A stretch of DNA of 64,000 bases from Ctenosaura bakeri (lineage: Eukaryota; Chordata; Lepidosauria; Squamata; Iguanidae): contig CAOLHI010000056.1 of assembly GCA_948474755.1 (NCBI GenBank), positions 620,001-684,000 on the forward strand, written 5' to 3'. The position numbers and the translations under genes were made by a program. A model generated the notes under the pieces. The model was not told where the DNA came from. It made no database searches and saw only the letters and a program-made list of their open reading frames with translations. Positions 43,113-53,533 of the stretch are shown here, piece after piece. Numbering within the stretch: position 1 is the stretch's first letter; every line of letters starts with the position of its first letter.

Positions 43113-44448
43113 CAGTCGGCCCTCCACATTTGCAGGTTTGACTTTCATGGATTTATTATTTGCAAGTATCTTCAACCCCTGCGACTCTTTTAAAGGGGAA
43201 CTTTCCCGCTCAGTGGCTCTGTTCAGGCTGCATAGCCCTTCTAAAACTCACCTCTGGTCCTCCTCCTCCTCCTCCACCACCAGCTGTCATCACAGTTATG
43301 ATCTGTCTGGTGAGAAAACTAGATATCATTTTGATATCAAATAATTTGGCCTTTGTTTGACCTTTCTCTGCCACCCCACTCCACGTGTTTGCAGAGGCCT
43401 CCTGGATGAGCACGTATTGGGCGCGGCCGTTAATGGTTGTACATTCCAAAACCTCATTCAGGCAGCCAATTTAAGCCTCTCCGTTGCTTTAGGGAAAAAC
43501 CTCCCTGCAAACCGGCTCTGCTCGGCGTGCACACACAAAGCCACACAGCCAAGAGCCGAGCCATTTCTTTATGTCGGGCCATCAACGTACCGGCCACGCT
43601 ATTGTCATTAAGAGCTAAACTCATCATGCAAAATCTGACCTTTTCCAACTTCTTTGTCCAACTCCAAATTTCCTTTGTTCTCACCGAGCATAACATAGCC
43701 TGTAGGTAAAATCCACTCTATAAAAGTCCCCACTTTTGGGACTTCCTCGGACTACTTTGGACTTCCATCCCGCCTTGCTGCCGGTAGTCTGAAGGAACTC
43801 CTCTCAGTGAACCCTGCTGAGCTTTCTTCCCCAGAACCCCGCTTCTCTCCAGGACTACGAGACCAGGTGTCGTATTGTGCTTCCCAAAAAGCTCTCCATT
43901 TCTATTTCTCAGTTAGTTAGTTTATGTCTTGTCTTGCGTGTTTCTTGTCGTTAATAAAATATTGTTTGTTACTTTGAAAACCTTGTCTAGCCGCTCTCTG
44001 ACCTGACGCTGTATACATTGGGTTAAAGATCTCAGCTAAAATTACCCTGCCTCTTGTTAGCTTAAGAGAGTGCTCAAGCTAAATACCCCCAACTTGTGTT
44101 TTTATGTGGTTATTTGGGTGCCCCTCCCGGGACTCCCAACATACAGGGTAACACAGCTACTGCCTGGTCAGCTATAGACAGCTCAAACATCAATTTCTCA
44201 GCACCACAAACCCTCTCCCGATGCCCCCCACACACCCAAGGAAGGGGATGAACGAGAGAGAGAAGTATAGGGCCACCATGCCAACTTACCTCCTTTCCCT
44301 GACCTGGTGTGAATTCTGCACACCTATTCTCCCCACCATTTTTGTCCCCCTTCCTACAGACACAGACACACACACTTTAACATTTGTGATTTTTCTGCTT
44401 TTGTGAGGGTCTTGCGCCCCAACCCTAGTGAATGTGGAGGGCCAACTG
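43113..44448. mobile_element. MAR 3, host of LTR-B 2
   Basis: CAGTCGGCCCTCCACATTTG after TA (43111-43112), and complementary AATGTGGAGGGCCAACTG before TA (44449-44450). About 463 bp without the LTR. Confidence 0.82.
43285..44153 (+). mobile_element. LTR-B solo LTR 2, in MAR 3
   Basis: TGTCATCACAG...ACAGGGTAACA, 869 bp, perfect 4-bp duplication CAGC (43281-43284, 44154-44157). TATAAAAG at 43719-43726 and AATAAA at 43953-43958 mark promoter and poly(A) signal. Near the 5' end GATATCATTTTGATATC and CACGTG form a possible enhancer. No internal region. Confidence 0.85.
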
Positions 44449-44450
44449 TA

Positions 44451-44784
44451 GAAAGCAGACAGACAAATACACGCAATCAAAATACACAAGATTATACAAC
44501 GGTGTTAAACTGGAATTCCAAAAGCTCTGGAGCACAGGAAAGCTCCTTCTCTCATGGCTTTTAAATGTCAATCCTGTGGATGTTCAAGGAGGAAATTCCA
44601 AAAGCACGGAGCAGCAAGTGAAAAAAGGATGAAGTTGAGCCAAGGAAAAGTAAGAAGCCAAGAGCTCCTAGAATGCAAATCCCGAGCAGGTGGGTAAAAA
44701 GGAAATGAGGACTGAAAGACAAGAGGAAGCTAGACTGTGAAAGTCAAAACAAGAACTGAAGCCTAAGAAGAACAGGCAAGCAAT
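44451..44784. other. low-copy sequence, nothing recognised
   Basis: A-rich, no structure identified. Confidence 0.4.
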
Positions 44785-44926
44785 GAATCATAGAATCATA
44801 GAAATGTAGAGTTGGAAGAGACCCCAGGGGCCATCCAGTCCAACCCCCTGCCATGCAGGAACGCCCTCAAAGCACTCCCGACAGATGACCATCAAGCCTC
44901 TGCTTAAAAACCTCCAAGGAAGGGTT
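44785..44926 (-). mobile_element. CR1 fragment l, very short
   Basis: Only the terminal 140 bp: tail AATCATAGAATCATAGAAAT through CTCTGCTTAAAAACCTCC. Strongly 5'-truncated, well preserved. Confidence 0.88.
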
Positions 44927-45419
44927 ATAAAAAGTGGAGGAGCATGTATCATTCTCAGTAGGGACTGGATCCCACGGAATCAGGGATCGAGAGCAAGTAT
45001 TGCCCTTAGTGCAACACTATTGCATGGTATAGCACTTTGGTTTTTCAGTAGGGATGGGCCAAGCGAATCCTCGAATCCTTGGCAGGGATTCAAGATCTGG
45101 GAATCCGAATCCCTGTGCCAAAATAGGCAAACCGAATCTTTCGAATCCACCACCCAAACAGTTTGTTGGAGTCTGGGATGCCTGAAAACTTGGGAGACTA
45201 GGACACCTGAAAATTTGGGAGACACAAGGGGAGATGGCAAGTAGGTGAATTTTTCCCTTGGAGTAATAATGGCCTTTGCTAATAATTTCACAAGCTACAT
45301 CTAGGGTTGTATTCTAAGATAGTTAAATTGAACATTTCATATTTAAGTTCAGCGCTTGACTGGAAGCTGCAGGCTTGAGATTTCAAGGACAGCTGAAACA
45401 TTTGTTTGCATAACTCCCT

Positions 45420-45560
45420 TGCAAAGCTCTTTCAGACGCAATTCTGGGGTTTGGAGTTTTACAAGGCGTCACAGCCTTCTCTGCCAAAGTGTGCTGGTGC
45501 ATCATCAAACTACAAACCCCAGGATGCCATAAGGAGCTATGCAAAGAAAAGCCAGTTTTG
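45420..45560. mobile_element. PAL-related palindrome inside hAT K
   Basis: CAATTCTGGGGTTTGGAGTTT faces AAACTACAAACCCCAGGATG. Ends decayed. Confidence 0.4.
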
Positions 45561-45654
45561 ACCTGGATTATCTCTGTACTGTAGTGGTCCTGTTTACACA
45601 GGCAGGAAAATGTGGATTTAATCCACATTCTCCTGTCTGCGTACAAAGGGCCTT

Positions 45655-45790
45655 CATGACATTTTCAGTCTGGGGAGATCCTGAGGCAAAACTAGGACAA
45701 TTGTCTTGGCCAGATTTCTTCAGAGGGAGGTTTGCCTTTGCTTGGCTTTTGCCAAGGCTAAGAGAGGGTGTCCTGCCCAAGATTATCCTT
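45655..45790 (-). mobile_element. Sauria-type SINE fragment inside hAT K
   Basis: CAGAGGGAGGTTTGCCTTTG and GCTAAGAGAGGGTGTCCTGC match the body of the SINEs. Head and tail are lost. Confidence 0.55.
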
Positions 45791-46174
45791 CTTTCCCTTG
45801 CTTTTTAAAACCCTTTTAAAAAAAGGATTCAAAAGATTTGAGATTCGCGAGATTCGTGGATTCCCAGAACCTTTCAGGGATCCAGATCTGGATTCGGATT
45901 TGGAAAATTCTGGATTCGTCCCATCCCTATTTTTCACCTTCGGAGTGAGTGCCAGCTCCTCATATCCCTGGGAGAAAGAAAAGTGGACAAAAGGGACACC
46001 ATCAGGCCTAGGCTTGTGAGATAAGTTACTTTAACCCCAGACCCTTTGAGACAAAGAGCAGCTAAAAATAATAGGAAGGTGGTATAGACCACGACTACAG
46101 CTATGATATATAAATAAAAATGGATCCCCAGAATGTTAGTACAACTGCGAGAGAAAAGGGACTTATATTTCCTT

Positions 46175-46388
46175 GGACATTTCCGCACTACACTGTCATA
46201 GTGCTATTATTCCACTTTCAACATCCTGTGGGATGCTGGGGTTTGCAGTTTAGGGAGGGGCATTTCAAATCTTCAACCAGAAAGTCCTTTGGCCTCAGGA
46301 AACTACAAACCCCAGAATTCCACAGGATGTTGAAAGGCAGAATAATAGCAGTAGAATAGCACTATAACCCTATAGTCTGGAAATGACC
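46175..46388. mobile_element. PAL MITE, long form
   Basis: Ends GGACATTTCCGCAC / GTCTGGAAATGACC. A small duplication (AGCAGTAGAATAGC) lengthens the right arm to give 214 bp. Confidence 0.8.
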
Positions 46389-46902
46389 CATATGTGGTGG
46401 GATTGGGGTAAAGTATAAAGCTTTTGGAAGGAAATAAAACAAGAAATAAATAGAATATGGGGGGATTAGAATTGAATAAGGAAATATGTCTAACCTTAAA
46501 TGTTAAAAACTTAGATTTAAATAAGGATGAGGAATGTTTAATAAAACAATTATTGAAAGGGATGCAAGCTATGATTGCATACAGGTGGAAGAAATAAGAA
46601 AGATGGGACCTTAGTAAATGGAAATATTACATATCAGAATATATGCTGTTTGATTACTTACTTGAAAAAAAAAGAGGGATTTTATATGCGGCAACTGAAA
46701 GAGGCGTTTTGGTTTAGAAACTGGAGAATATAGATTGAGAACAGGGAGAAGGGTACAAGGATGTTAATAAGACAGTTAAGGTAATATTTCACATGAAAGG
46801 CAAAGGAGAATTATAATAAATAATTAGACAACTCCTGGGCAGTGGGAGGGAGGGGATAATAAGAAAAAGAGAAATATTTGAGGATTTATAGCTAAATTAA
46901 AT

Positions 46903-47826
46903 TGTTACTGTAGTTTCTAGTCTGGACTTTTGGTATATTAGATATCATTTGATATCAAGAATTTGGCCTTCTTTACCCATTCCTCTCCACGTGATTGCGA
47001 GGCCCCCAGACAATCTTGCACACGGGCACGGCCAAAAATAGCTGAACCATTCAAAACAAATCCAGGCAGGCCAGTAATTGCCGGACTGCAGCTTCAGGAG
47101 ACCTCCAGGCAAGTACCCTTTTAAGACCACATTATGTATGCACGCTATTTACAAAAGATCCCCTGCCCCAAGCAGGCAGCTTGATGAGCCGAATACTCAA
47201 CTGTCAAGCACTCCGCATTTGCATACTGTCTACTCTATTGACAACGCTGTCATAATTCAATCATGCAAAGTACTGACCTTTCGGAGGCTTTGTCTTCAGC
47301 CCAAAACTCATTGTTTCCCCTGGGAACGGACTAGCCTATGGGCACATTTTCCCCTATAAGACCCCCTGATTTTGAGCGCTTGTTCGGATTGCTTGGATCG
47401 CTGCTGGTTTCCATCCAGCCTTGCTGTCGCTCCGTTCGCTGAGCCTTCCCCTCAGCTTCCACGTGCTGAGAATCCCCGCTCCAACTGACCTTTCTTCTGA
47501 AAATCGGGCTTTAGGATCAGGTGTAGTATTTCCCTGAAAAATCCCTCTTAAAATCCTCTATCCAACTCCTACCTTTCTTTCAATAGGTCTGTGTGAGTGA
47601 TTGCCTACATGTGTTTTGACTGTGTTTTTCACAAATAAAGGAAACAATTATTATTTACTTCTGTTTGCTTATTGACTTGGCCTGACCCCGTAGATATTGG
47701 GTCCAAGATCTCGCTAGGTTGCCCTGCCTCTTGCATTGCTTAGCTTGTGCTCTTGCTAATTCCCATTCCCCATTATTTGGAGCACATTGAGGTGTCCCTC
47801 ATGGGACCCCAGAAATCAGGGTAATA
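46903..47826 (+). mobile_element. LTR-A solo LTR 2, in L1
   Basis: TGTTACTGTAG...CAGGGTAATA, 924 bp, flanks AAAT/GAAT. Promoter-like CCCTATAAGACC (47353-47364), poly(A) signal AATAAA (47634-47639), and GATATCATTTGATATC (46943-46958) and CACGTG (46988-46993) near the 5' end, arranged as in LTR-B. Confidence 0.8.
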
Positions 47827-47923
47827 GAATAACCGATCATATTATGGAACATACTAAATATATTAGGGAATATGTTAATGTTGTTGTAATACTGTTGTAA
47901 AAGTTGTAACAGTTGCTAATATA

Positions 47924-47966
47924 AAACAAACAAACAAACAAACAAACAAACAAACAAACAAACAAG
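47924..47966. repeat. (AAAC)n microsatellite
   Basis: About ten units forming the tail of the L1 copy. Confidence 0.93.
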
Positions 47967-48044
47967 CAACCTTTGAATCCCAGCCCCTTCTAACAACGTC
48001 TAGGAAAAAGTCCATGAACGTTGTTCACCCTAATAGCAGCCACT

Positions 48045-48230
48045 CAGAGTTAGTATACACTACAGAGTTGTAGTACTTTGATATCACTTTAATAGCCATC
48101 ACTATCCATTGCTCCCTCTCATGGAATCTTGGGATTTGTAATTGGGTAGATTCTCTGCTAGAAGTTCTTGGTGATGCAGTTCAGGGGGGTGGACTAGAAC
48201 TCTCTAGCAAAGAATTCTAAATGACATCCA
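48045..48230. mobile_element. PAL-related MITE, second family
   Basis: TATACACTACAGAGTTGTAG, ATATCACTTTAATAGCC and CTCATGGAATCTTGGGATTTG resemble a palindromic MITE family common in lizards. The right half is decayed. Confidence 0.5.
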
Positions 48231-48533
48231 AAGAATTATTTGAAAAGGTAATTAATAAATGTATCAGTTTCAAAAGCATTTAAAATGCAGCCATTAAAAG
48301 TCAAGGGGAAAGCATAGTACCGCTCACTAATAAATTTCTATTTCTTGGTAATGACGATATGTCAGAATGGCTGGGAACGGGGAGACATAATTGGGCTTCC
48401 TTAATACAATATTGAGCATTAATTAAAATAGTAGAAACATTAGCTGAGGTCCTACCTTGTGCTTGCAGTCTACATCTACACTCATGTAATTAAGTGGTGG
48501 AGACAGTGTGGATATAGTTGTTTGAGTGACTAG

Positions 48534-48687
48534 AGCCATTTCCGCACTAGACTGTTATAGTGCTATTATTCCACTTTCAACATCCTATGGAACCCTGGGG
48601 TTTGCAGTTTAAACTGCAAACCCCAGGACCCCATAAGGTGTTGAAAGTGGAACAATAGCACTATAACAGTCTAGTGCCGAAATGGCC
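48534..48687. mobile_element. PAL MITE, minimal form
   Basis: 154-bp palindrome with almost no loop (GGGGTTTGCAGTTTAAACTG), perfect TAG duplication (48531-48533, 48688-48690). Confidence 0.9.
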
Positions 48688-48780
48688 TAGGACTCTTGGA
48701 GATCAACATTTCAATTCCCAGTCAAAGAAGTTTTCAAGGTACTTTGTGTCTGATTCAATAGAAGCCTTCTTGGTTCCCAT

Positions 48781-49376
48781 TGTTGGGAATTAGAGTTTTC
48801 CCAGGGTGTTAGCCCTATTGGGAAATTCTATGGAAGCTAGAACTGTAAGGATTCAGCCTCCTTTTAGCAGAGTAGCAGACAAAGAGTGTCTAAATGTGTG
48901 TATGGCTTTCTGATCTCAAACTGACTGAAGAAACAAAACAAATGCAGGTTACAAACTTAGAAAAGTTTACTAATGGCTTCTACATTTACATATGTATTGG
49001 GGAGCCTACATCCTAACCAGCTAATTAATTGTAGTAGCTTCGTTCTTAACTCACCATCTTCTGATGGAGATGTGAAGCATGGTCAGAGAGGAGGAAGAGG
49101 AAGCAACAATGGAGGAGAAGAGAGAAGTATCGAGATCAAGAGAAGTCTGAGAAGGGGTCTTTTTCTTTTATAAGACCGATGACCCAAGAAACTGTCCTGG
49201 GTCACATGATCTGATCACCTGAACACCAAAGATATTTATGATCGTGCAATTAAATGACAGAAAGGCAAATGGTGGAGCTTTGACGTGCAAAAGAGAAAGG
49301 AAGCCCTATGCTAGCTGTCCCCACTTGCTCTAAGAACAAGATGGGAGGGAGAGAGAATGCTGGAATTTTTCCAACG
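48781..49376 (-). mobile_element. LTR-C solo LTR
   Basis: Plus-strand TGTTGGGAATTAG...AATTTTTCCAACG, 596 bp, with short inverted ends TGTTGGGAA/TTCCAAC. TTATAAAAGAAAA on the minus strand (near 49164-49176) suggests transcription to the left. No duplication found. Confidence 0.65.
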
Positions 49377-50314
49377 CTCATACTGGGGGAAAGGCAGGCT
49401 ATATATTAAACAAACAAATGAACAAACAAGGTTCCTTCCAATTTAAGCCCTCCACCCACCCATAGGACTTGGGAGAGGGCTACCAACCCCAGCAGCTGCA
49501 AAAGGGAATCACCCAGTTTGTTCTCTTGCCACTATTTCTATGCAGTCCTGGAAGGATGAAAAAGAGAACAATAGATTCCATTAAAATCCACAAGGATGCC
49601 ATGCTGGGCATGAGATTTGGCTTTAAACAGTGAGCCATCTTTACTCCCCCACCCCCAAATCCTACTTCATAATATCTTTGGTAACAATGGAGGTAACAGT
49701 GCCGTCCATTTGAGACTGAGCAAATGTTACTGGGAACGCTCTGCTTTCCGAAACCTGATGAGCCAGCCTTGTCTTGGATAGAGCTGGATTGTTTGCAGTC
49801 TACAAAGGGAGAGCCTGACCCAAATCCCATCACTATCTTATGTTTAAGTTCCTTTATGGAAATAGTTGAGCATTTTTGCCCACAGCACAACGTCCACAGT
49901 CAGTTCAAGGTTGCAGGAGCTGAGCTGGGTCTGCCACTGGGTGCCTGTATGCCATATGCTTCAGATGCACAGTTGGTTGTACGTTTGGGGAGGGTCACAT
50001 GTCATTGTGCAATGTTGCCATTCAGTGGAAAAGCTGTAAAGAACGATCAGTGCATAACTCCACATGCGGTGATTCACAATATGCAACCCTGATTGTATTT
50101 CCTCAAGCTCTCGGTGACCTCCGCTGCATCATTTTGGGCAAGAAAGCTTGCACGTTTAATGTGGTTTGATTGCATTTTTCAAGCTCGTTTAGAAGAAGAG
50201 ACAAAAAGGAGAGAGCGAAAAAGAAGAAAAGCGAAGGGTAACCACCTAGAGTAGGATAATTATTACACTAATGTCAACTCGCTGGCCAAGATCAGGCATT
50301 GTTGTTGTAACTAT
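49377..50314. other. low-copy sequence, nothing recognised
   Basis: Opposed frames at 49480-49890 and 49724-50092 lack any family resemblance. Confidence 0.45.
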
Positions 50315-50516
50315 GGCCATTTCCATACTACCCTGGTATAGTGCTGTTATTCCACTTTCAACATCCTATGGAACCCTGGGGTTTGCAGTTTAGAGAGAGG
50401 CGTTTAGGATTCTCAGCTAGAGAGCTCTTTGGCCTCAGTAAACTAACAACCCCAGAATTCCACAGGATGTTGAAAGTGGAATAATAGCAATATAACAGTG
50501 TAGGGCAGAAATGGCC
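50315..50516. mobile_element. PAL MITE, long form
   Basis: Ends GGCCATTTCCATAC / GGGCAGAAATGGCC, flanks TAT/TAA. Confidence 0.83.
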
Positions 50517-50647
50517 TAAAATAATAGAGCTTGGACATTATAGTTATGGTCGATGGTGCTCCCCTGAGAAGCCTACCTTCCGCAGCCTGGTAGGGCCCTA
50601 TCTAAAATGTTTCTGAAGTGCTGGAGACTGGAGATTGGGAAATGATG

Positions 50648-50778
50648 GGCCATTTCCGCACTAGCCTATTATAGCGCGATGATTCCACTTTCAACATCCT
50701 CTGGAATCCTGGGTTTTGCAGTTTTGGGAGAGGCCGGCCTGAATCACCGCGCTATAACAGGCTAGTGCGGGAATGGCC
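50648..50778. mobile_element. PAL MITE, short form with deletion
   Basis: 131 bp, ends GGCCATTTCCGCAC / GTGCGGGAATGGCC, perfect ATG duplication (50645-50647, 50779-50781). Part of the right arm is deleted. Confidence 0.87.
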
Positions 50779-50781
50779 ATG

Positions 50782-51380
50782 TTCACAGCCCATTCCCAGT
50801 CATGGGGTGGTATGAGAACCCCACAATTGCTTGCCCCAAGGCCCCCTGTGACCAGAAGCATGCTGCAGATGTCCTGAATGATGGCCAGTATTTTGTATCC
50901 GCTATTTAGTTAAGTAACTACTTAGTAAAGTAACGACTTGGTTCCAGATTAATAAATCTAGGTAACTGTTCACAATAGCTACTTAATGATTTTGACACTA
51001 TTGCCATGACTGTTAACTCGCCCCTCCCCGCAACATACTTTACTGAGCACCAGCTGTAAGAGGAGAAGGAGGTCCATTTCGCTGGAGATGGAAGCATGGG
51101 TGCTTGATGTTTACATCAGGTTTTGCTGGGAAGAGTTGGTCCAAAAGAAGTTAATTAAGTAGCGATGTAGAAAACCGGCCAACGTACCTGGTATTGCCAT
51201 TGACACAGCTTTTAGGAGAGCCGCTCTTTGCTGGCAGTGACTATTTGAACTGTCAGGTTCGTAAGTGCCACCTTCCCTCAAGTTTTATAGATAGGAAAGA
51301 AATGATGGGAGATTGATTTACAGCATCAGCACAAAATCCTCCCCGGAACCGCTGTGCTCTGAACAAAAAGTGTCCCAAAG
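50782..51380. other. low-copy sequence, nothing recognised
   Basis: Contains TAGTTAAGTAAC-like short repeats at 50908-50990 but no element. Confidence 0.4.
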
Positions 51381-51556
51381 GGTATTTCCGCACTACAGTG
51401 TTATAGTACTATTATTGTTTTTAATAGTTAATGTGTTTTAGGGGTTTTTAGATGGGTTGGTGGGTGGGGAGGATGGGTTATGTTTTAATTGCTTTTAATG
51501 TATGTGTTTTTACTGTTGTAGTACCGCCTCGATCCGTCGGGAGAGGTGGGATATAA

Positions 51557-51596
<40 letters not shown>

Positions 51597-51759
51597 CACT
51601 TTCAACATTCTATGGACTCCTGGGGTTTGCAGTTTAGGGAGGAGCATTTAGAATTCTCAGCCAGATTGCTTTTTGGCCTCAATAAACTACAAACCTCAGA
51701 ATTCCACAGAATATTGAAAGTGGAATAATAGCACTATAACATTGTAGTGAGGAAAGGCC
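51381..51759. mobile_element. PAL MITE, long form, split by an L2-type tail
   Basis: Left end GGTATTTCCGCAC, right end GTGAGGAAAGGCC. The left arm stops at CTATTATT (51416) and resumes with ATTCCACTTTC at 51593. Confidence 0.83.
51417..51595 (+). mobile_element. L2-type 3' end inserted in PAL
   Basis: ACCGCCTCGATCCGTCGGGA and GGTGGGATATAAATTATT followed by (TTA)n. The same terminus occurs in the SINE at 57598-57886. Confidence 0.65.
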
Positions 51760-52820
51760 CAGGGGCAAGCATAACGTAGCAGAGTTTCCAAACAACAACA
51801 AGTGTGTGCAGCAGAGTACAACCACAGCATCAGCTCTGACCCCTCTACCCACTGGTTAGTAAACTCACGGACACAGAGTTTGTCATCCAAAATACCTGGA
51901 GGCTTTAATCTTCAAAGTTGCAGTATATACATCTGTACGCAGGATACACAGATCCACAGGCAGAGAATCAGCATCAGAGGTTCAACCTCAGAGTTTCAAG
52001 ATCAGAGTGACAGGATGCAGAGATATGGGATGCAGAGAGTCAAGAGAGAGAGTAAGCATTCCATCTCCTCTTTTATACTCACCTGCTTCCATGCCATCAC
52101 TCAGGGCCTTTGGCTGATGCAACCCCTTGTCAGGATTTCACTTTCATGACTCAGCTCTTTACTCCACGGTCCCCTAGGGAATGAGTCATACTTTGCCCAG
52201 TCATTCCCCAGGTGTCCCATGACATGCTCATCAAATGTATTTTCAACTGGGACAAATGTCACTACATTTTTAATCCGCAAGAAAAGCACTCTGCATGTGC
52301 TTAGAGGCACTCTTGTTCTTGTGTCATTGATTTTCTCAGGCTGTGAGACTCATTTCGCCTACATAATCCATCATCAGTTCAGCAGCGAGATATGTCAGTC
52401 TGACTCCTATTGGAAGGTGCTCACAAAAGTAGACCGATTGCATTAATTGTTGAATGATGAGTCAACAAATTGTTGGTGGTAAAAAGTTTTCCAAGGGTTT
52501 AAGAATTTTGTTTCTGATTTTCTAAGCAATTGTAAAAAGGCCTTCTGTTTTCTTGCAAGAACTGTGTCAAAAGCCAACACGATAACTGACCGAGAACATG
52601 CATTTGTCTACAGAAAGAAGGTTCCAATGATGGTTTCTCTGTTCCTCTTGTTTACGATAAGCAACTTGAATACGTTTTCTCTCCCTTTGAAAGCTCTGTA
52701 AAAACCCTGATGTTTCAATAAAGCTTGGCTCATCTGATCAGACTACTATTGGAGCCAAGCTGGCAGCAGGGGATAAGAAGATGTTCTCTCTTGGCCAAGA
52801 GTGTGTGTGTGTGTGTGTGG
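51760..52820. other. low-copy sequence with one LTR-like promoter
   Basis: GAGTATAAAAGAGGAG on the minus strand (about 52065-52080) is followed leftwards by transcript-like sequence, which could be an unrecognised LTR. The rest to 52820 shows nothing except (GT)n at 52800-52819. Confidence 0.35.
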
Positions 52821-52962
52821 GGGCATTTCCACACTAAACTGTTATAGTGCTATTATTCCACTTTCGACATCCTATGGAATCCTGGGGTTTGCTAACCCCA
52901 GGATTCCATAGACTGTTGAAAGTGGAATAGTAGCACTATAACAGCCTTGTGCGGAAATGGCA
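52821..52962. mobile_element. PAL MITE, minimal form
   Basis: 142-bp palindrome, centre GGGGTTTGCTAACCCC, ends GGGCATTTCCACAC / GTGCGGAAATGGC, next to a (GT)n run. Confidence 0.85.
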
Positions 52963-53251
52963 TGTGTCTCCTTCTCAACCAGATCCAGGCCCCAATCTCA
53001 GCTCTGTGTTTATATACCTGGGAAACAGGGGTGAACTGATATTTCAGTGACTCCCAACAACATAGATAAATCCCATTCGTTCAGCTGGTCTCCTCTATGT
53101 GTCATCACTCCATGCATCTGACGAAGTAGTTTTAGTCTGAAAGCTTGTGCTACCAACTTCTTCCTCTCAGTTATTCTCAAAGATGCTACAAGATCCCTTT
53201 GCAGGTCTGCCCTAGCTAGCCCTAACAACAGGATTTGGCCATACACTTTCG

Positions 53252-53533
53252 AATCATAGAATCATAGAAATGTAGAGTTGGAAGAGACCCCAGGGGCCAT
53301 CTAGTCCATCCCCATTCTGTCATGCAGGAACACCCTCAAAGCACTCCCGACAGATGGCCATCCAGCCTCTGCTTAAAAACCTCCAAAGAAGGAGACTCCA
53401 CCACACTCCAAGGCAGCAGATTCCACTGCCGGACAGCCCTAACCGTCAGGAAGTTCTTCCTGAGGTTCAGGTGGAATCTCCTTTCCTGCAGCTTGAATCC
53501 ATTGCTTCTTGTCCTGGTCTCTGGAGCAGCAGA
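53252..53533 (-). mobile_element. CR1 fragment m
   Basis: Minus frame 53336-53542 is an intact ORF2 tail ([17 protein letters not shown]...[13 protein letters not shown]). Nearly identical to CR1 g and d. Confidence 0.9.

Larger units (their letters stand above)
45049..45929. mobile_element. hAT-like element K with GAATC repeats
   Basis: Ends TAGGGATGGGCC / GTCCCATCCCTA with 8-bp flanks TTTTTCAG/TTTTTCAC (45041-45048, 45930-45937). GAATCC/GATTCG motifs recur about ten times in the two subterminal regions (45065-45145, 45840-45918). The interior holds a PAL-like palindrome and a SINE remnant. No transposase. Confidence 0.75.
46389..47966 (+). mobile_element. L1 LINE 3' part, split by LTR-A 2
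   Basis: Immediately right of PAL, the translation HMWWDWGKV*SFWKEI matches the conserved C-terminal HxWW...C.xV..FW region of L1 ORF2, followed by RWKK and KWKYY. The 3' UTR resumes at 47827 and ends in (AAAC)n at 47924-47963. Several stops. Confidence 0.7.
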
